Assembly: GCA_963724405.1 (NCBI GenBank)
Contig: CAVRUQ010000012.1
Span: 939,516 to 1,003,515, forward strand
Origin: CAVQBJ01 sp963724405
Lineage (GTDB): Bacteria; Actinomycetota; Thermoleophilia; Solirubrobacterales; Solirubrobacteraceae
DNA length: 64,000 nt
Direction: 5' to 3'
Shown here: positions 9,001-17,538 of the stretch, in pieces
Position numbering within the stretch: the stretch's first letter is position 1
Layout of the letters: each line of letters starts with the position of its first letter
The notes under the pieces: generated by a model
Told to the model about the DNA's origin: nothing
The model's input: only the letters and a program-made list of their open reading frames with translations
Database searches by the model: none
Position numbers and translations under genes: made by a program

Positions 9001-9858
9001 GTGACGACGGCCCAGAACCCCAGGCGGACGACCCGCCAACGCCCGGCGGTCCTGACGGACACCGTGTGCGGCGTCGACGGGACGCGCACCGCGTACGAGG
9101 CGGTACGCCAGGCGGCGACGCTCGCCGGACCGAGGGGCCGGCTCACGCTCCTGGCCGTGACCGGCGCCACGGGCGCCGGACGTCACCAGGTGGCGGCACT
9201 CGCCCCGGCGCGCGCTCGGCGGGCACTGAGCCATGCTCGCCGCCTCGCCGCACAGGCCGGGGTGCCGGCCGAGATCGAGCTCGACGAGAGCGGCCCCGTC
9301 ATGCACGAGGTGCTCGAGCGGGCCGCCGAGCACGAGTTGCTCGCCATCGGCGCCCCGAGCATGACCCGCCTCGCCCACCTGCTCTTCGGCGGCACCGCCA
9401 CGCTGGCCGCGCACTCGCTGCCCGCCTCGTTGCTCGTCGCGCGCCGGCCCCCGGCGCGCGTCGCCTTCGGCGAAGGCATCGTCGTCGCCAGCGACGCGCT
9501 CGACCGGTCCGACGAGCTCGTCGACTTCGCGATCGCGCTCGCGCGCGAGCACGACACCTCGCTCACCCTCCTGCACGCCGCCGGCGCCGAGTCGGCTCAC
9601 CACCCGACGCGTATCGCGGGGCAGGTGCGGCGGGTCACCGAGGCGTTCCCGGACACGGGCAGCGTGCGCATCGAGCCGGCTCGCGCACACGAGCTGATCG
9701 TCGAGGTCGCGGCCGAGGAGCGTGCGTCGCTGATCGTCGTCTCCAGCCGGCACCTCGGCGGGGTGCGTTCCCTCGCCAGCGTCAGCGAGCGCGTCGTCCA
9801 CGACGCGCCGTGCTCGGTGCTCGTCGTTCGTCCCGAGGATCTGCGCGCGCACGCGTGA
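9001..9858 (+). CDS. Universal stress protein with two Usp domains
   Basis: The 285-residue protein has two tandem Usp domains (about residues 18-140 and 150-280). The first shows VCGVDGTRTAYEAVRQAATLA and ends with LFGGTATLAAHSLPASLLVARR. The second ends with SVSERVVHDAPCSVLVVR, close to the ATP-binding loop of the family. The start is a GTG; no strong ribosome-binding site is visible. Usp proteins of this kind accumulate under hypoxia, starvation or redox stress. The palindrome about 90 bases upstream suggests control by a dimeric response regulator, an inference supported by similar boxes before other stress genes here. Confidence 0.88.
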   Translation: MTTAQNPRRTTRQRPAVLTDTVCGVDGTRTAYEAVRQAATLAGPRGRLTLLAVTGATGAGRHQVAALAPARARRALSHARRLAAQAGVPAEIELDESGPVMHEVLERAAEHELLAIGAPSMTRLAHLLFGGTATLAAHSLPASLLVARRPPARVAFGEGIVVASDALDRSDELVDFAIALAREHDTSLTLLHAAGAESAHHPTRIAGQVRRVTEAFPDTGSVRIEPARAHELIVEVAAEERASLIVVSSRHLGGVRSLASVSERVVHDAPCSVLVVRPEDLRAHA

Positions 9859-9904
9859 TCGAGCGGGCAGGTGCTCGCCCGCCGGCGACGGGACCGGCCG
9901 CGCG

Positions 9905-11380
9905 TCAACCGAAGCGGAGGGCGTGGCCCTCCTGCGCGAGGGCCTGCTCCCATTCCCGGCGCTTGTCCGCGTATCGCGGCGGCAGCGCGCCCGCGAGCGC
10001 TTCGGCCGAGTCGAGCGCGTGCAGCGCCATCGTGTAGTCCCCCCAGCGGGCGTCGTAGTCGGCGAGCAGCAGGGCGAGCTCGAGCGCGTCGGCGTGCTCC
10101 TGCTCGGAACCCTGCGTGTGCGAGGGAGCGCGCCGGTCCGACAGCGGGGCGGAGCCGAGCGGCATCGGCCGCGCCGTGGCGAGGTAGGGCGCCAGGTAGC
10201 GCCCCGCGATCTTGCTCGGCGGCCACCACAGGGCGCTGGTCGACGAGGTCGACTCGACCCGGCGTCCGTCGCGTCTGAGCGGTTCCGTCCCGCCGTCACG
10301 ATCGGCGGCCACGGAGGATTCGTGCCGCGACGCGCCCGCGCCCGCCCGCAGGTACACCGGCACGCCGCCGGTCAGCAGCAGACCCCTGATCACGGGACTG
10401 AACGGCTGCGGCTCGAGGGCGACTCCGGCCTGCGCGGCGATGACCTCGGCGATCGCGTCGGCCTGTTGAGCGGCGAGCCCGCCCTGCTTGAGCGGGAACG
10501 CCGTCGCATCGCCCGCGGCGTACACGTCCTCGACGCCCCGCACCCGCCCGTGAACGTCGACCGGGATGAAGCCCTCGGAATCATGTGGCAGCCCCGGGAT
10601 CGCCGGCCCACGCAGGCGCGGCAGGGCGATGACGCGATCGGCGGACACGGCCGCGCCCGCGGCCAGTCGCAGCCGACCGTCCTCGAAGCGGGTGGCGAGC
10701 ACCGACAGATGCAGCTCGATGTCCCGCGCGCGCAGGAGCTCGGAGACGGCTTCGCTCGCGTGTGGCCCGAACACCTCGAGCGGCGCCTCCTCGCAGGTGA
10801 CGACGAGCACCTGTGCGTCGAGTCCGTACGAGCTCACGTGCGTGGCGGCCATCAGCGCCATCTCGTACAGCGGCAGCGGCCACGCGTTGCCGGTCGGCAG
10901 CACGAACGCCACGCGCGAGATACGCCGGCTGTCGAGGTCCGCGAGGATCTCGCGCATGGCCGGCACGTCCTGACGGCCGCGGAAGGCGAGTGCGCCGGGC
11001 AGCACCGGGAGCGGCTGGGCGCCGAGGGCGATGATCAGGTCGTCGTAGGGGAGCGTCACGCCGGTTCCCGTCTGCACCGTCCTGACGTCGGGGTCGACGC
11101 TGGCCAGCGTGTCCACGTGGCGCTGCGCGTGCTGGTCGTCGAGGATCGCGGTCAGATCGAACTCGCGCGCCTCGCCGACATCGAACGCTTCGGCGACCGA
11201 GACGGGGCGGTACAGGAACGAGTGGCCGGGAGCGATGACGTCGACCTGCAGCCGGTTCCCGGTGTGCACGCGCAAGGCGAGCAGGGCCTCGAGCGCAGCC
11301 ACGCCGGCCCCGACGATCACGACCCTGCGGGCCTCCCGGCCCGTTCGCGGAACGGCGGCTTGCTCGGTCACGTCGTCCAT
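9905..11380 (-). CDS. FAD-dependent pyridine nucleotide-disulphide-type oxidoreductase with C-terminal extension
   Basis: The 491-residue protein carries an N-terminal dinucleotide fold (RRVVIVGAGVAALEALLAL near residue 19), a second strand region near residue 100 (LPYDDLIIALGA), and the FAD-binding GVEDVYAAGDATAFPLKQGG motif near residue 310. This is the layout of the sulfide:quinone reductase and NDH-2 group. The paired redox cysteines of true sulfide:quinone reductases are absent, so that activity is not supported. It is paralogous to the gene at 18971-20110 but has an extra helical tail of about 75 residues (ELALLLADYDARWGDY onward). The start is the ATG at MDDVTEQ; the frame stays open further upstream but without homology. 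Confidence 0.84.
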   Translation of the reverse strand: MDDVTEQAAVPRTGREARRVVIVGAGVAALEALLALRVHTGNRLQVDVIAPGHSFLYRPVSVAEAFDVGEAREFDLTAILDDQHAQRHVDTLASVDPDVRTVQTGTGVTLPYDDLIIALGAQPLPVLPGALAFRGRQDVPAMREILADLDSRRISRVAFVLPTGNAWPLPLYEMALMAATHVSSYGLDAQVLVVTCEEAPLEVFGPHASEAVSELLRARDIELHLSVLATRFEDGRLRLAAGAAVSADRVIALPRLRGPAIPGLPHDSEGFIPVDVHGRVRGVEDVYAAGDATAFPLKQGGLAAQQADAIAEVIAAQAGVALEPQPFSPVIRGLLLTGGVPVYLRAGAGASRHESSVAADRDGGTEPLRRDGRRVESTSSTSALWWPPSKIAGRYLAPYLATARPMPLGSAPLSDRRAPSHTQGSEQEHADALELALLLADYDARWGDYTMALHALDSAEALAGALPPRYADKRREWEQALAQEGHALRFG

Positions 11381-11563
11381 CTGGCTGACGCCTCTCCGGG
11401 CGGCCCCTGGGCCGGCCCGTCGGCTTGCGCGATCCACGACAGCCTGACGCCGTTTCCGGTTCGCGGCATCGGTAATCGTCCTCTGCCCGCCCGCGGCCTT
11501 CTTCGGACGCCGCGGTCGCCGTCGGCGCCTACCGTTTCGCCGAGGCCCGGCGAAGGAGGCGCG

Positions 11564-12436
11564 ATGTTCGACAGCGTGGTGGTTGGAGTCGACGGTCGGC
11601 CGGCCGGTCGCGACGCGATCGCGCTGGCGCGGATGCTCGCCGACCCGCAGGGACGCGTCGTGCTCGCGCATGTCCACCCCCACGGCCATGGCTCGCGCTC
11701 GAGCCATGACGCGGCCCAGAGCGAGCGATCCCGCGTGCTGCTCGAGCGTGAACGCGCCGCGGCCGATCTCCAGGCCGAGGTGCGGTGCGTCGCCGCGCCT
11801 TCGGCCGGCCATGGCCTGCACGAGCTCGTCGAGCGCCTCGACGCCGACCTGCTCGTCGTCGGCTCCTGCTCGCGCGGGTTCGCCGGGCGCGTACTGCTCG
11901 GCAATGACACCCGGGACGCGATGCGCGACGCCCCCTGCGCGGTCGCCGTCGCGCCGGTCGGCTACGAGCGCGACCTGAGCTCGCTCGCCACGATCGGCGT
12001 CGGCTATGACGGGTCGCCGGCCAGCCGGGCGGCGCTCTTCACCGCCCGCCGGCTGGCCGGCGAGCGCGATGCCGGACTGCGGGCGCTGCAGGTCGTGCCG
12101 CTTCCGGCGGCGCCGTACGCCGGGTTCGCGGGCGTCGTATGGACCGAGGCGCTCGACGGAATGATGGCGGACGCCAGGCGTGATCTGGCCGCGCTGCCGG
12201 ACGTTCAGGGAGACGCCGTGCTCGGCCTCACGGAGGAGGAGCTCGCGTCGTTCAGCGGCCGCGTGGACCTGCTCGTCGTCGGCTGCCACGCCTCCCGCCG
12301 GCGCCGCCGACCCGCGTTCGGCAGCATCCTCGGGCACCTGGCCGGTCATTCGAGCTGCCCGTTGCTCGCCTTGCCGCCCCGCCGCCGCGAGGGCGCGCCG
12401 GAGGGCGAGCCCGCCGCCGCGGGCGTTGCCGTCTGA
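11564..12436 (+). CDS. Universal stress protein with two Usp domains
   Basis: The 290-residue double-Usp protein starts at an ATG preceded by AAGGAGG at the right spacing. Domain 1 (residues 1-140) begins SVVVGVDGRPAGRDAIALA and ends GRVLLGNDTRDAMRDAPCAVAVAP. Domain 2 (about 145-285) has IGVGYDGSPASRAAL and ends in SILGHLAGHSSCPLLALP. It is clearly paralogous to the Usp at 16428-17318, sharing the VGVDGRP.GRDAI start and the GRVLLG.DTR segment. It is transcribed divergently from the oxidoreductase at 9905-11380, so the two probably share a control region of about 180 bases. The function is stress response, with no specific ligand proven. Confidence 0.9.
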   Translation: MFDSVVVGVDGRPAGRDAIALARMLADPQGRVVLAHVHPHGHGSRSSHDAAQSERSRVLLERERAAADLQAEVRCVAAPSAGHGLHELVERLDADLLVVGSCSRGFAGRVLLGNDTRDAMRDAPCAVAVAPVGYERDLSSLATIGVGYDGSPASRAALFTARRLAGERDAGLRALQVVPLPAAPYAGFAGVVWTEALDGMMADARRDLAALPDVQGDAVLGLTEEELASFSGRVDLLVVGCHASRRRRRPAFGSILGHLAGHSSCPLLALPPRRREGAPEGEPAAAGVAV

Positions 12437-12473
12437 ACAACGGCCCGGTTACCAATCCGTAATTTCTACGGAG

Positions 12474-12492
12474 CCCGGGGTTCGCGAGCCCC
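12474..12492 (+). terminator. GC-rich hairpin after the Usp gene
   Basis: CGGGGTTCG followed by CGAGCCCCG forms a near-perfect hairpin with one G-U pair, about 40 bases after the Usp stop and before the sensor kinase. There is no clear T-run, so a terminator role is only possible. Confidence 0.35.
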
Positions 12493-12637
12493 GCCGGCGA
12501 GGGATATTGTGCTGTCTGTCGGGGGAGGGGCTCGACTTCGAGAGGCCTGACGAATCGCCGAGACACTTGAACCGGATCGCCTGCGGACGCTGATCGACGT
12601 CGGAGGCTTCATCGTCTCCGAGCTCGAGCTCGATGCG

Positions 12638-14272
12638 GTGCTCGGCCACGTGCTCGAGGCGGCCTGCGAGCTCACGGGCGCCCGCTATGCGGCGATCGGC
12701 GTGCTCAACGGCGAGCGCACCGAGCTCGAGCGCTTCGTCACGCGGGGCGTCGATGACGGCACGGCGCGAGCGATCGGCGATCTCCCGCGCGGGCGGGGAG
12801 TGCTCGGAGTCCTGATCGAGGACCCGCGACCGCTTCGCCTGTCGCGGGTCGGCGAGCATCACGCGTCCTACGGGTTTCCCGCCGGCCATCCGCCGATGGA
12901 CAGCTTCCTCGGCGTCCCGGTGTTCATCCGTGGTGAGGTGTGGGGCAACCTGTACCTCACCGAGAAGCGTGGCGGGGCGTTCGACGAGGCGGACGAGGAG
13001 GCGATCGTCGTGCTCGCGCGCTGGGCCGGGATCGCGGTGGACAACGCCCGCCTCTACCACGCCGCCGAGGAGCGTCGCGGCGAGCTCGAGCGGGCCGTCC
13101 GGGGCCTGCAGGCGACCCAGGCGGTCGCGCTGGCCGTCGGCGCCGACATCGAGCTCGAACGCGTTCTCGAGCTGATCGTCAAGCGCGGGCGGGCGCTGGT
13201 CGAGGCGCGCAGCATCGTGATCCTGCTCCGCGACGACGACGATCTCGTGCTCGCCGCGATCGCCGGGCAGGGCCGCCGCGACGCAGGCCTGCGCATCCCG
13301 TTCCAGGGATCGACCTCGGGTCAGGTGATGCGGTACGGGCGCTCCGAGCGGATCGACGACGCACGGGCCCTGCTGGTCGCCGCCGAGCAGTTCGGCGTCG
13401 ACGACGCGAAGACCGCGCTCGTCGTGCCGCTGTCCTACCGCGACCAGGCGCTCGGCGTCCTGCTCGCGTTCGACCACGGCCCGGAGGCCGGGCCGTTCAG
13501 CGACGAGGACGAGCAGGCCCTGAGGGCCTTCGCCGCCAGCGCCGCGACCGCGGTCGCGACCGCGCAGAGCGTCGAGCAGCAGCGCCTGCGCCACGCGCTG
13601 GCCGCGGCCGAGGCCGAGCGCCGCCGGTGGGCGCAGGAGCTGCACGACGAGACGCTGCAGGCGCTCGGCGGGCTGCGAGTGCTGCTCTCGTCCGCGCGGC
13701 GCGCGGGCCGCCCCGAGCTGCTCGACGCGGCCACCGGCCAGGCGCTCGAGCAGATCGAGCAGGAGATCACCAACCTGCGCTCGATCATCACCGAGCTGCG
13801 CCCCGCCGCGCTCGACGAGCTCGGGCTGGGCGCCGCGCTCGAGGCGCTGCTCGAGCGCCACCGCACGATCAACGATCTCGAGATCGAGGACGACCTGCAA
13901 CTGCCGATGGGAGCCGGCGCGGCCTCGGACCTCGACGCGGACATCGAGGCCACGGTCTACCGCGTCATGCAGGAGGCGCTCACGAACGTCGTCAAGCACG
14001 CGCAGGCGAGCACGGTCAGGGTGTGCGTGCGCATCGAGGACCGGCGGCTCGTGGCCGAGGTCGCGGACGACGGCCGGGGCTTCGCCGTCGAGGGCGACAG
14101 CAGCGGATTCGGCCTGACCGGCATGCACGAGCGGGTGCTGATGGCCGGCGGGGAGCTGCGGATCGACTCCGGCGAGGCGGGGACGACCGTGACGGCGTCG
14201 CTTCCGCTCGCTCAGCCGCCGTCGGCGTCGCGCGGGCTGGGCACGGCGAGCAGGCCGCGCCTGAGCGCGTAG
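12638..14272 (+). CDS. GAF-domain sensor histidine kinase (DevS/DosS-like)
   Basis: At least 544 residues. Two GAF domains cover about residues 1-145 and 155-320 (VPVFIRGEVWGNLYLTEK marks the end of the first). A HisKA_3 dimerisation domain follows, with the phospho-acceptor His in RRWAQELHDETLQALGGLR, and then an HATPase domain with VADDGRGF and GFGLTGMHERV. This matches DevS/DosS-type redox or gas sensors of actinobacteria; a bound haem cannot be shown. 12638 is the first canonical start (GTG), but coding similarity runs upstream to an in-frame TGA at 12548: the translation RLRTLIDVGGFIVSELELD fits the family. No ATG, GTG or TTG lies in that stretch. The 3' end overlaps the convergent response-regulator gene by 61 bases. 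Confidence 0.87.
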   Translation: MLGHVLEAACELTGARYAAIGVLNGERTELERFVTRGVDDGTARAIGDLPRGRGVLGVLIEDPRPLRLSRVGEHHASYGFPAGHPPMDSFLGVPVFIRGEVWGNLYLTEKRGGAFDEADEEAIVVLARWAGIAVDNARLYHAAEERRGELERAVRGLQATQAVALAVGADIELERVLELIVKRGRALVEARSIVILLRDDDDLVLAAIAGQGRRDAGLRIPFQGSTSGQVMRYGRSERIDDARALLVAAEQFGVDDAKTALVVPLSYRDQALGVLLAFDHGPEAGPFSDEDEQALRAFAASAATAVATAQSVEQQRLRHALAAAEAERRRWAQELHDETLQALGGLRVLLSSARRAGRPELLDAATGQALEQIEQEITNLRSIITELRPAALDELGLGAALEALLERHRTINDLEIEDDLQLPMGAGAASDLDADIEATVYRVMQEALTNVVKHAQASTVRVCVRIEDRRLVAEVADDGRGFAVEGDSSGFGLTGMHERVLMAGGELRIDSGEAGTTVTASLPLAQPPSASRGLGTASRPRLSA

Positions 14273-14922
14273 CGTACGAGCTCGGCCCGGGTCGCCAGTC
14301 CGAGCTTGCGATGGATGTGGGCGCGATGCGTCTCGACCGTGCGCACCGAGATCTGCAGCAAGCCCGCGATCTCCGTGTTCGTGTGGCCGAGGGCGATGAG
14401 CCGGAGCACGTCGATCTCCCGGTCGCTGAGCGCGTCGCGGCCGCCGTTGGCGTACACGGCGAGCGTTGACGCGACCCGCGAGGTGATGAAGCTCTCGCCG
14501 GCGGCCGCGCGCCGGATCGCCTCGGGCAGCTCGCGGTCGGCCGAGTCCTTGAGCACGTAGGCGCTCGCGCCCGCCGCGAGAGCCTCGTGCGCGAAGCGCG
14601 GGTCGTCGATCATCGTCGTCACGACGATCGCCGTGTCCGGCGCCTCGTTGCGCAGCTCGCGGATCGCGGTGAGGATCGAGCCGCCGGGCATGCTGACGTC
14701 GAGCACGAGCACGTGCGGGCGGTGGCCGCGGACGTGCTGCTCGACCCCGTTGAGGTTGCTCGCCTCTCCGACGACGTCGAGCCCCGGCTCACCGTCGAGC
14801 AGCAGCCGCAGGCTGCGGCGCAGGAAGGCGTGATCGTCGGCGAGCACGACCCGGATCGCCGCCGGATCGCCCGCCGCGGCGGGGGCCGCGCTGGGAACGG
14901 CATACAGGGGGGCAAATTCCAT
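14212..14922 (-). CDS. NarL/FixJ-family response regulator
   Basis: The 236-residue protein has a receiver domain (acidic pocket VVLADDH, phospho-acceptor Asp in VLVLDVSMPGG, Lys in YVLKDSA) and a C-terminal LuxR-type helix-turn-helix (LSDREIDVLRLIALGHTNTEIAGLLQ). I chose the ATG at 14922 because GCGAGGTG lies about 10 bases upstream; a GTG two codons earlier is possible. It is convergent with the GAF kinase at 12638-14272, its likely partner, and overlaps its 3' end by 61 bases. It is paralogous to the regulator at 18101-18778, with nearly identical recognition helices (SVRTVETHRAHI), so both may bind the same dyad, possibly the ACTACTGAG boxes. Confidence 0.92.
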   Translation of the reverse strand: MEFAPLYAVPSAAPAAAGDPAAIRVVLADDHAFLRRSLRLLLDGEPGLDVVGEASNLNGVEQHVRGHRPHVLVLDVSMPGGSILTAIRELRNEAPDTAIVVTTMIDDPRFAHEALAAGASAYVLKDSADRELPEAIRRAAAGESFITSRVASTLAVYANGGRDALSDREIDVLRLIALGHTNTEIAGLLQISVRTVETHRAHIHRKLGLATRAELVRYALRRGLLAVPSPRDADGG

Positions 14923-15065
14923 CGTCACAACACCTCGCTCGCCCGGCAATCGAACATCGTGCGGCCACGGTACGCCCCGCCGGTTCGGACTCCATCCGCC
15001 CTTCCTCGCTGCGCGCGTCCGCCCTTTCTACGGGTCCGGTCGGCCGGGGGCGACGAGCACTCGGA

Positions 15066-16055
15066 TCACACCGGGGCGACGTCCGTCCCACGGCCCCCGC
15101 GAGGCGGTTCGCCGCCCGCCCCCGCGAGCTCCTCGATCAGGACGTGAGCGCTCAGCTGGCGGATCTCCTGGGCGGTGCCGGTGCCCAATCCGTGTCGAGT
15201 CGCGTTGAGGCACCCGGCCGCCATGGCCAGGCGCATCGCCGCGACCGTGTCGCGTCGGTCGGCCAGCGCCGCGCCGAGCGCGGCGAACATCGAGTCCCCG
15301 GCCCCCCTCGGTTCGACCGCGTGCACGCGCGGACCCGTCAGGCGCAGGAGCCGCTCCGCGTCGCCGTCGAGCGCCAGCGCGGGCTCCGCGGCGCGCGAGA
15401 CGAGCACCGTCCGTGCTCCCGCCTCGTGCAGCCGCCAGAGCGCCGCCAACACGTCCGCCTCGGCCGGACCGTCCGCGCGGCCGGCGCCGACCAGCTCCTG
15501 ATCGCTGATCTTCAGCAGGTCGAGTCCGCCGCGCAACGCGTTCGACAGCGCCGTTCCCGCCAGGTCGGCGATCACCGTCAGTCCGTTCCCGCGCAGGTCG
15601 GCCGCGAGGCGCCGGTACAGGTCGCTGTCGAGGACGCTCTCGGGATCACAGCCGGTGAGCAGGACAACGCGCGCGTCGAGGCCGGCGCTGAACGTGATCC
15701 CGTACAGCTCGTCGGCCTCGTGACGCGACAGCGGTGGCGCCAGCGTGCGCGCGAGCTCGCGGCGCTCACCCTCGCGCCGGTCGTGTATGTAGACGCCGCT
15801 GGAGCCGCTGGCCTCGACGCTGCGCACCTCGATCCGCTCACGTGCCATCAGCGCGCGCAGCACGGCCCCGGGCTCACCCCCGAGCGCGCAGCAGAGCGTC
15901 ACGTCGGCGCCGAGGAGGGCGGCCATGCGCGCCACCCAGAACCCCTGACCTCCGCCGTGGAGGTGAATCTCCGGTTGGGTGGTCGCGCTCGGCTCGATCG
16001 TGACGGTCAGGATCGGCGAGGGCGCGAAGACGACGAGCGGAGCGCGTGGCGTCAT
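15066..16055 (-). CDS. PfkB-family carbohydrate kinase
   Basis: The 329-residue protein has the PfkB fold: an N-terminal sugar-binding strand region (VFAPSPILTVTIEP, HGGGQGFWVARMAALLGADVTL) and the C-terminal signature VEPRGAGDSMFAALGAALA with the catalytic Asp in GAGD. The best match is the 1-phosphofructokinase, tagatose-6-phosphate or 6-phosphofructokinase-II group. The exact sugar phosphate cannot be fixed from sequence. Its start overlaps the stop of the DUF1918 gene as ATGA, so they form a tight operon. In mycobacteria a pfkB gene belongs to the hypoxia (DosR) regulon beside Usp genes, and the context here is similar. Confidence 0.88.
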   Translation of the reverse strand: MTPRAPLVVFAPSPILTVTIEPSATTQPEIHLHGGGQGFWVARMAALLGADVTLCCALGGEPGAVLRALMARERIEVRSVEASGSSGVYIHDRREGERRELARTLAPPLSRHEADELYGITFSAGLDARVVLLTGCDPESVLDSDLYRRLAADLRGNGLTVIADLAGTALSNALRGGLDLLKISDQELVGAGRADGPAEADVLAALWRLHEAGARTVLVSRAAEPALALDGDAERLLRLTGPRVHAVEPRGAGDSMFAALGAALADRRDTVAAMRLAMAAGCLNATRHGLGTGTAQEIRQLSAHVLIEELAGAGGEPPRGGRGTDVAPV

Positions 16056-16279
16056 GACCGCGCCGGCGGCGCCTGGCGACCGTCACGGGGGAGGATGACC
16101 ACCCCGTCGGCCGGATAGAAGATCGACTCGTGCTCCTCATCCCAGCGCATGCGGAAGTGCACGTGCCCCGTCGCACCGAGGACCTCGAGGATCTGTCCGC
16201 GACGCCCAGGCGATCCCGGCGGGCCGCTGACCTGCAGCCAGTCGCCCGCGCGGGCATCCGTCGTCGAGTGTGCGCTCAC
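16052..16279 (-). CDS. DUF1918 small protein
   Basis: The 75-residue protein matches the DUF1918 pattern: AGDWLQVSGPPGSPGRRGQILEVLG, then HFRMRWDEEHESIFYPADGVVILP. It folds as a small SH3-like beta barrel in related proteins; the function is unknown. Its mRNA has a good ribosome-binding site (CCAAGGAGGTGAACG before the start). It is the first gene of an operon with the PfkB kinase, with a four-base overlap. About 85 bases upstream lies an ACTACTGAG box, and between box and gene there is a 15-bp stem-loop. Confidence 0.88.
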   Translation of the reverse strand: MSAHSTTDARAGDWLQVSGPPGSPGRRGQILEVLGATGHVHFRMRWDEEHESIFYPADGVVILPRDGRQAPPARS

Positions 16280-16317
16280 CGTTCACCTCCTTGGAGTTGG
16301 CGCGATCGAATCACCCG

Positions 16318-16354
16318 GCCGCCGCGGTGCCATCGGGGTTGGCACCGCGGCGGC
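16318..16354 (-). other. Perfect 15-bp stem-loop before DUF1918
   Basis: GCCGCCGCGGTGCCA and its exact complement flank a 7-base loop. The hairpin lies downstream of the Usp stop at 16428 and upstream of the DUF1918 start at 16279, all on the minus strand. There is no T-run after it. It may end the usp transcript or be a structured leader of the DUF1918-pfkB mRNA; the ACTACTGAG box upstream of it favours the leader. Confidence 0.6.
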
Positions 16355-16361
16355 GCCTGTG

Positions 16362-16377
16362 GCGAACTACTGAGCGC
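16362..16377. promoter_or_regulatory. ACTACTGAG box 3, upstream of DUF1918-pfkB
   Basis: GCGAACTACTGAGCGC shares the ACTACTGAG core and has GCG/CGC outer arms. It lies about 85 bases upstream of the DUF1918 start. The operator role is inferred. Confidence 0.5.
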
Positions 16378-16427
16378 GGGCCGGAGAGGGGCCGCCCGCG
16401 GATCGTTCGCCCTGGGTTGCCTCTCGA

Positions 16428-17318
16428 TCAGGCCTCGCCCGAGGCGTCGGCGTCGGCGCCGGCGGCGGCCGTGACCGGCACGGCCATCCCGTGGACGACG
16501 ACGAGCAGCGGGCACTTCGAGGTGCGCGCCAGGTGCTGGGCCGTGCTCCCGAGCACGGCCCGCCGGACCGGCCCGCGTTCGCGCGAGCCCACGACGAGGA
16601 CATCGACCTGCCCGCTGAACACCTCGAGTTCGTCCTGGACCCGTCCCATGACGACGTCTCCCTCGGTGTCCGCGGGCAGGTCGAGCGCCTGGCGTGCAGC
16701 TTTCAATTCCGCCTTGCTCGACTCCTCCCAGAGCGATGGCGCCTCGCTCATGTACGGCGTGACCGGATAAGCGATAACGCGCAGGGCCCGCACGCCGGCG
16801 TCTTCGCGCGTCGCCAGCGCGCGCGCGACGGCGAGCGCCACCCCGCTCTGCGGCGTCGCGTCGTAGGCGACGCCGACGTTGCCGAGCGGCCGAGCCGCGC
16901 TCGCGTATCCGGCCGGCGCGACGGCGACGCCACACGGCGCGTTCGAGAGCGTGGCCCGGGTGTCGTCACCGAGCAGGACGCGCCCGGCGCGGCCGCGGCG
17001 ACTGCAGCCGACGACGATCAGGTCGGCGTCGTGCTCCTCCGCGAGCCGGTGCAGGCCGTCGCCGACCGAGGCGGCGCCGATGCTCAGCAGTCCGGCGTCG
17101 ATGCTCGACGCGTCGCGCTCGCCCTCCAGCAGCTTCAAGGAGTCGTCGTGCTCGACGCGGTCGAACTCGAGGCTCGAGCCCCGCCGTGGCTTGTGCTCCC
17201 CGGGGTGGACGTGAGCAAGGCTGATCCGCCCATCGTGATCGACGAGCTGCAGGCCGAGGGTGATGGCGTCGCGACCGGTGGGCCGCCCATCGACGCCGAC
17301 GATCACGTGACGAAACAT
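16428..17318 (-). CDS. Universal stress protein with two Usp domains
   Basis: The 296-residue double-Usp protein starts at an ATG preceded by AGGAGGAA. Domain 1 opens RHVIVGVDGRPTGRDAITLG and closes GRVLLGDDTRATLSNAPCGVAVAP. Domain 2 opens VGVAYDATPQSGVAL and closes AVLGSTAQHLARTSKCPLLVVV. It is the closest paralogue of the Usp at 11564-12436. It ends in an Ala-rich, probably disordered tail. It lies upstream of the DUF1918-pfkB pair on the same strand, separated by about 150 bases holding a hairpin and a regulatory box. It is probably a stress-induced ATP-binding regulator. Confidence 0.9.
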   Translation of the reverse strand: MFRHVIVGVDGRPTGRDAITLGLQLVDHDGRISLAHVHPGEHKPRRGSSLEFDRVEHDDSLKLLEGERDASSIDAGLLSIGAASVGDGLHRLAEEHDADLIVVGCSRRGRAGRVLLGDDTRATLSNAPCGVAVAPAGYASAARPLGNVGVAYDATPQSGVALAVARALATREDAGVRALRVIAYPVTPYMSEAPSLWEESSKAELKAARQALDLPADTEGDVVMGRVQDELEVFSGQVDVLVVGSRERGPVRRAVLGSTAQHLARTSKCPLLVVVHGMAVPVTAAAGADADASGEA

Positions 17319-17538
17319 GGCGGACGTTCCTCCTGTTCGGATCTGCCGAGGGTACGCCGGCCACAATCGACCGCCATCCCGGACAGCTACCGACCGTGTG
17401 GGGGGATTCCACGGTCTCGGCCGTGCTCGCACCTGGACTCGGCGCGCGGCTCAGTGCGGATGTGGCTCGCCTGCGCGGCCACGAGCATGGCTCCATCCAG
17501 CGGCGCCTCCGGCGGGTCGCGCGAGGAGAGGAACGAGC

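Noticed and set aside
9905..11380. Calling this gene sulfide:quinone reductase
   Set aside because: Fold and FAD motifs agree, but the required redox cysteines are missing.
11381..12349. Extension of the FAD oxidoreductase frame upstream to 814 residues
   Set aside because: It runs antisense through the Usp gene at 11564-12436 and shows no oxidoreductase features; the Rossmann motif begins right after the ATG at 11380.
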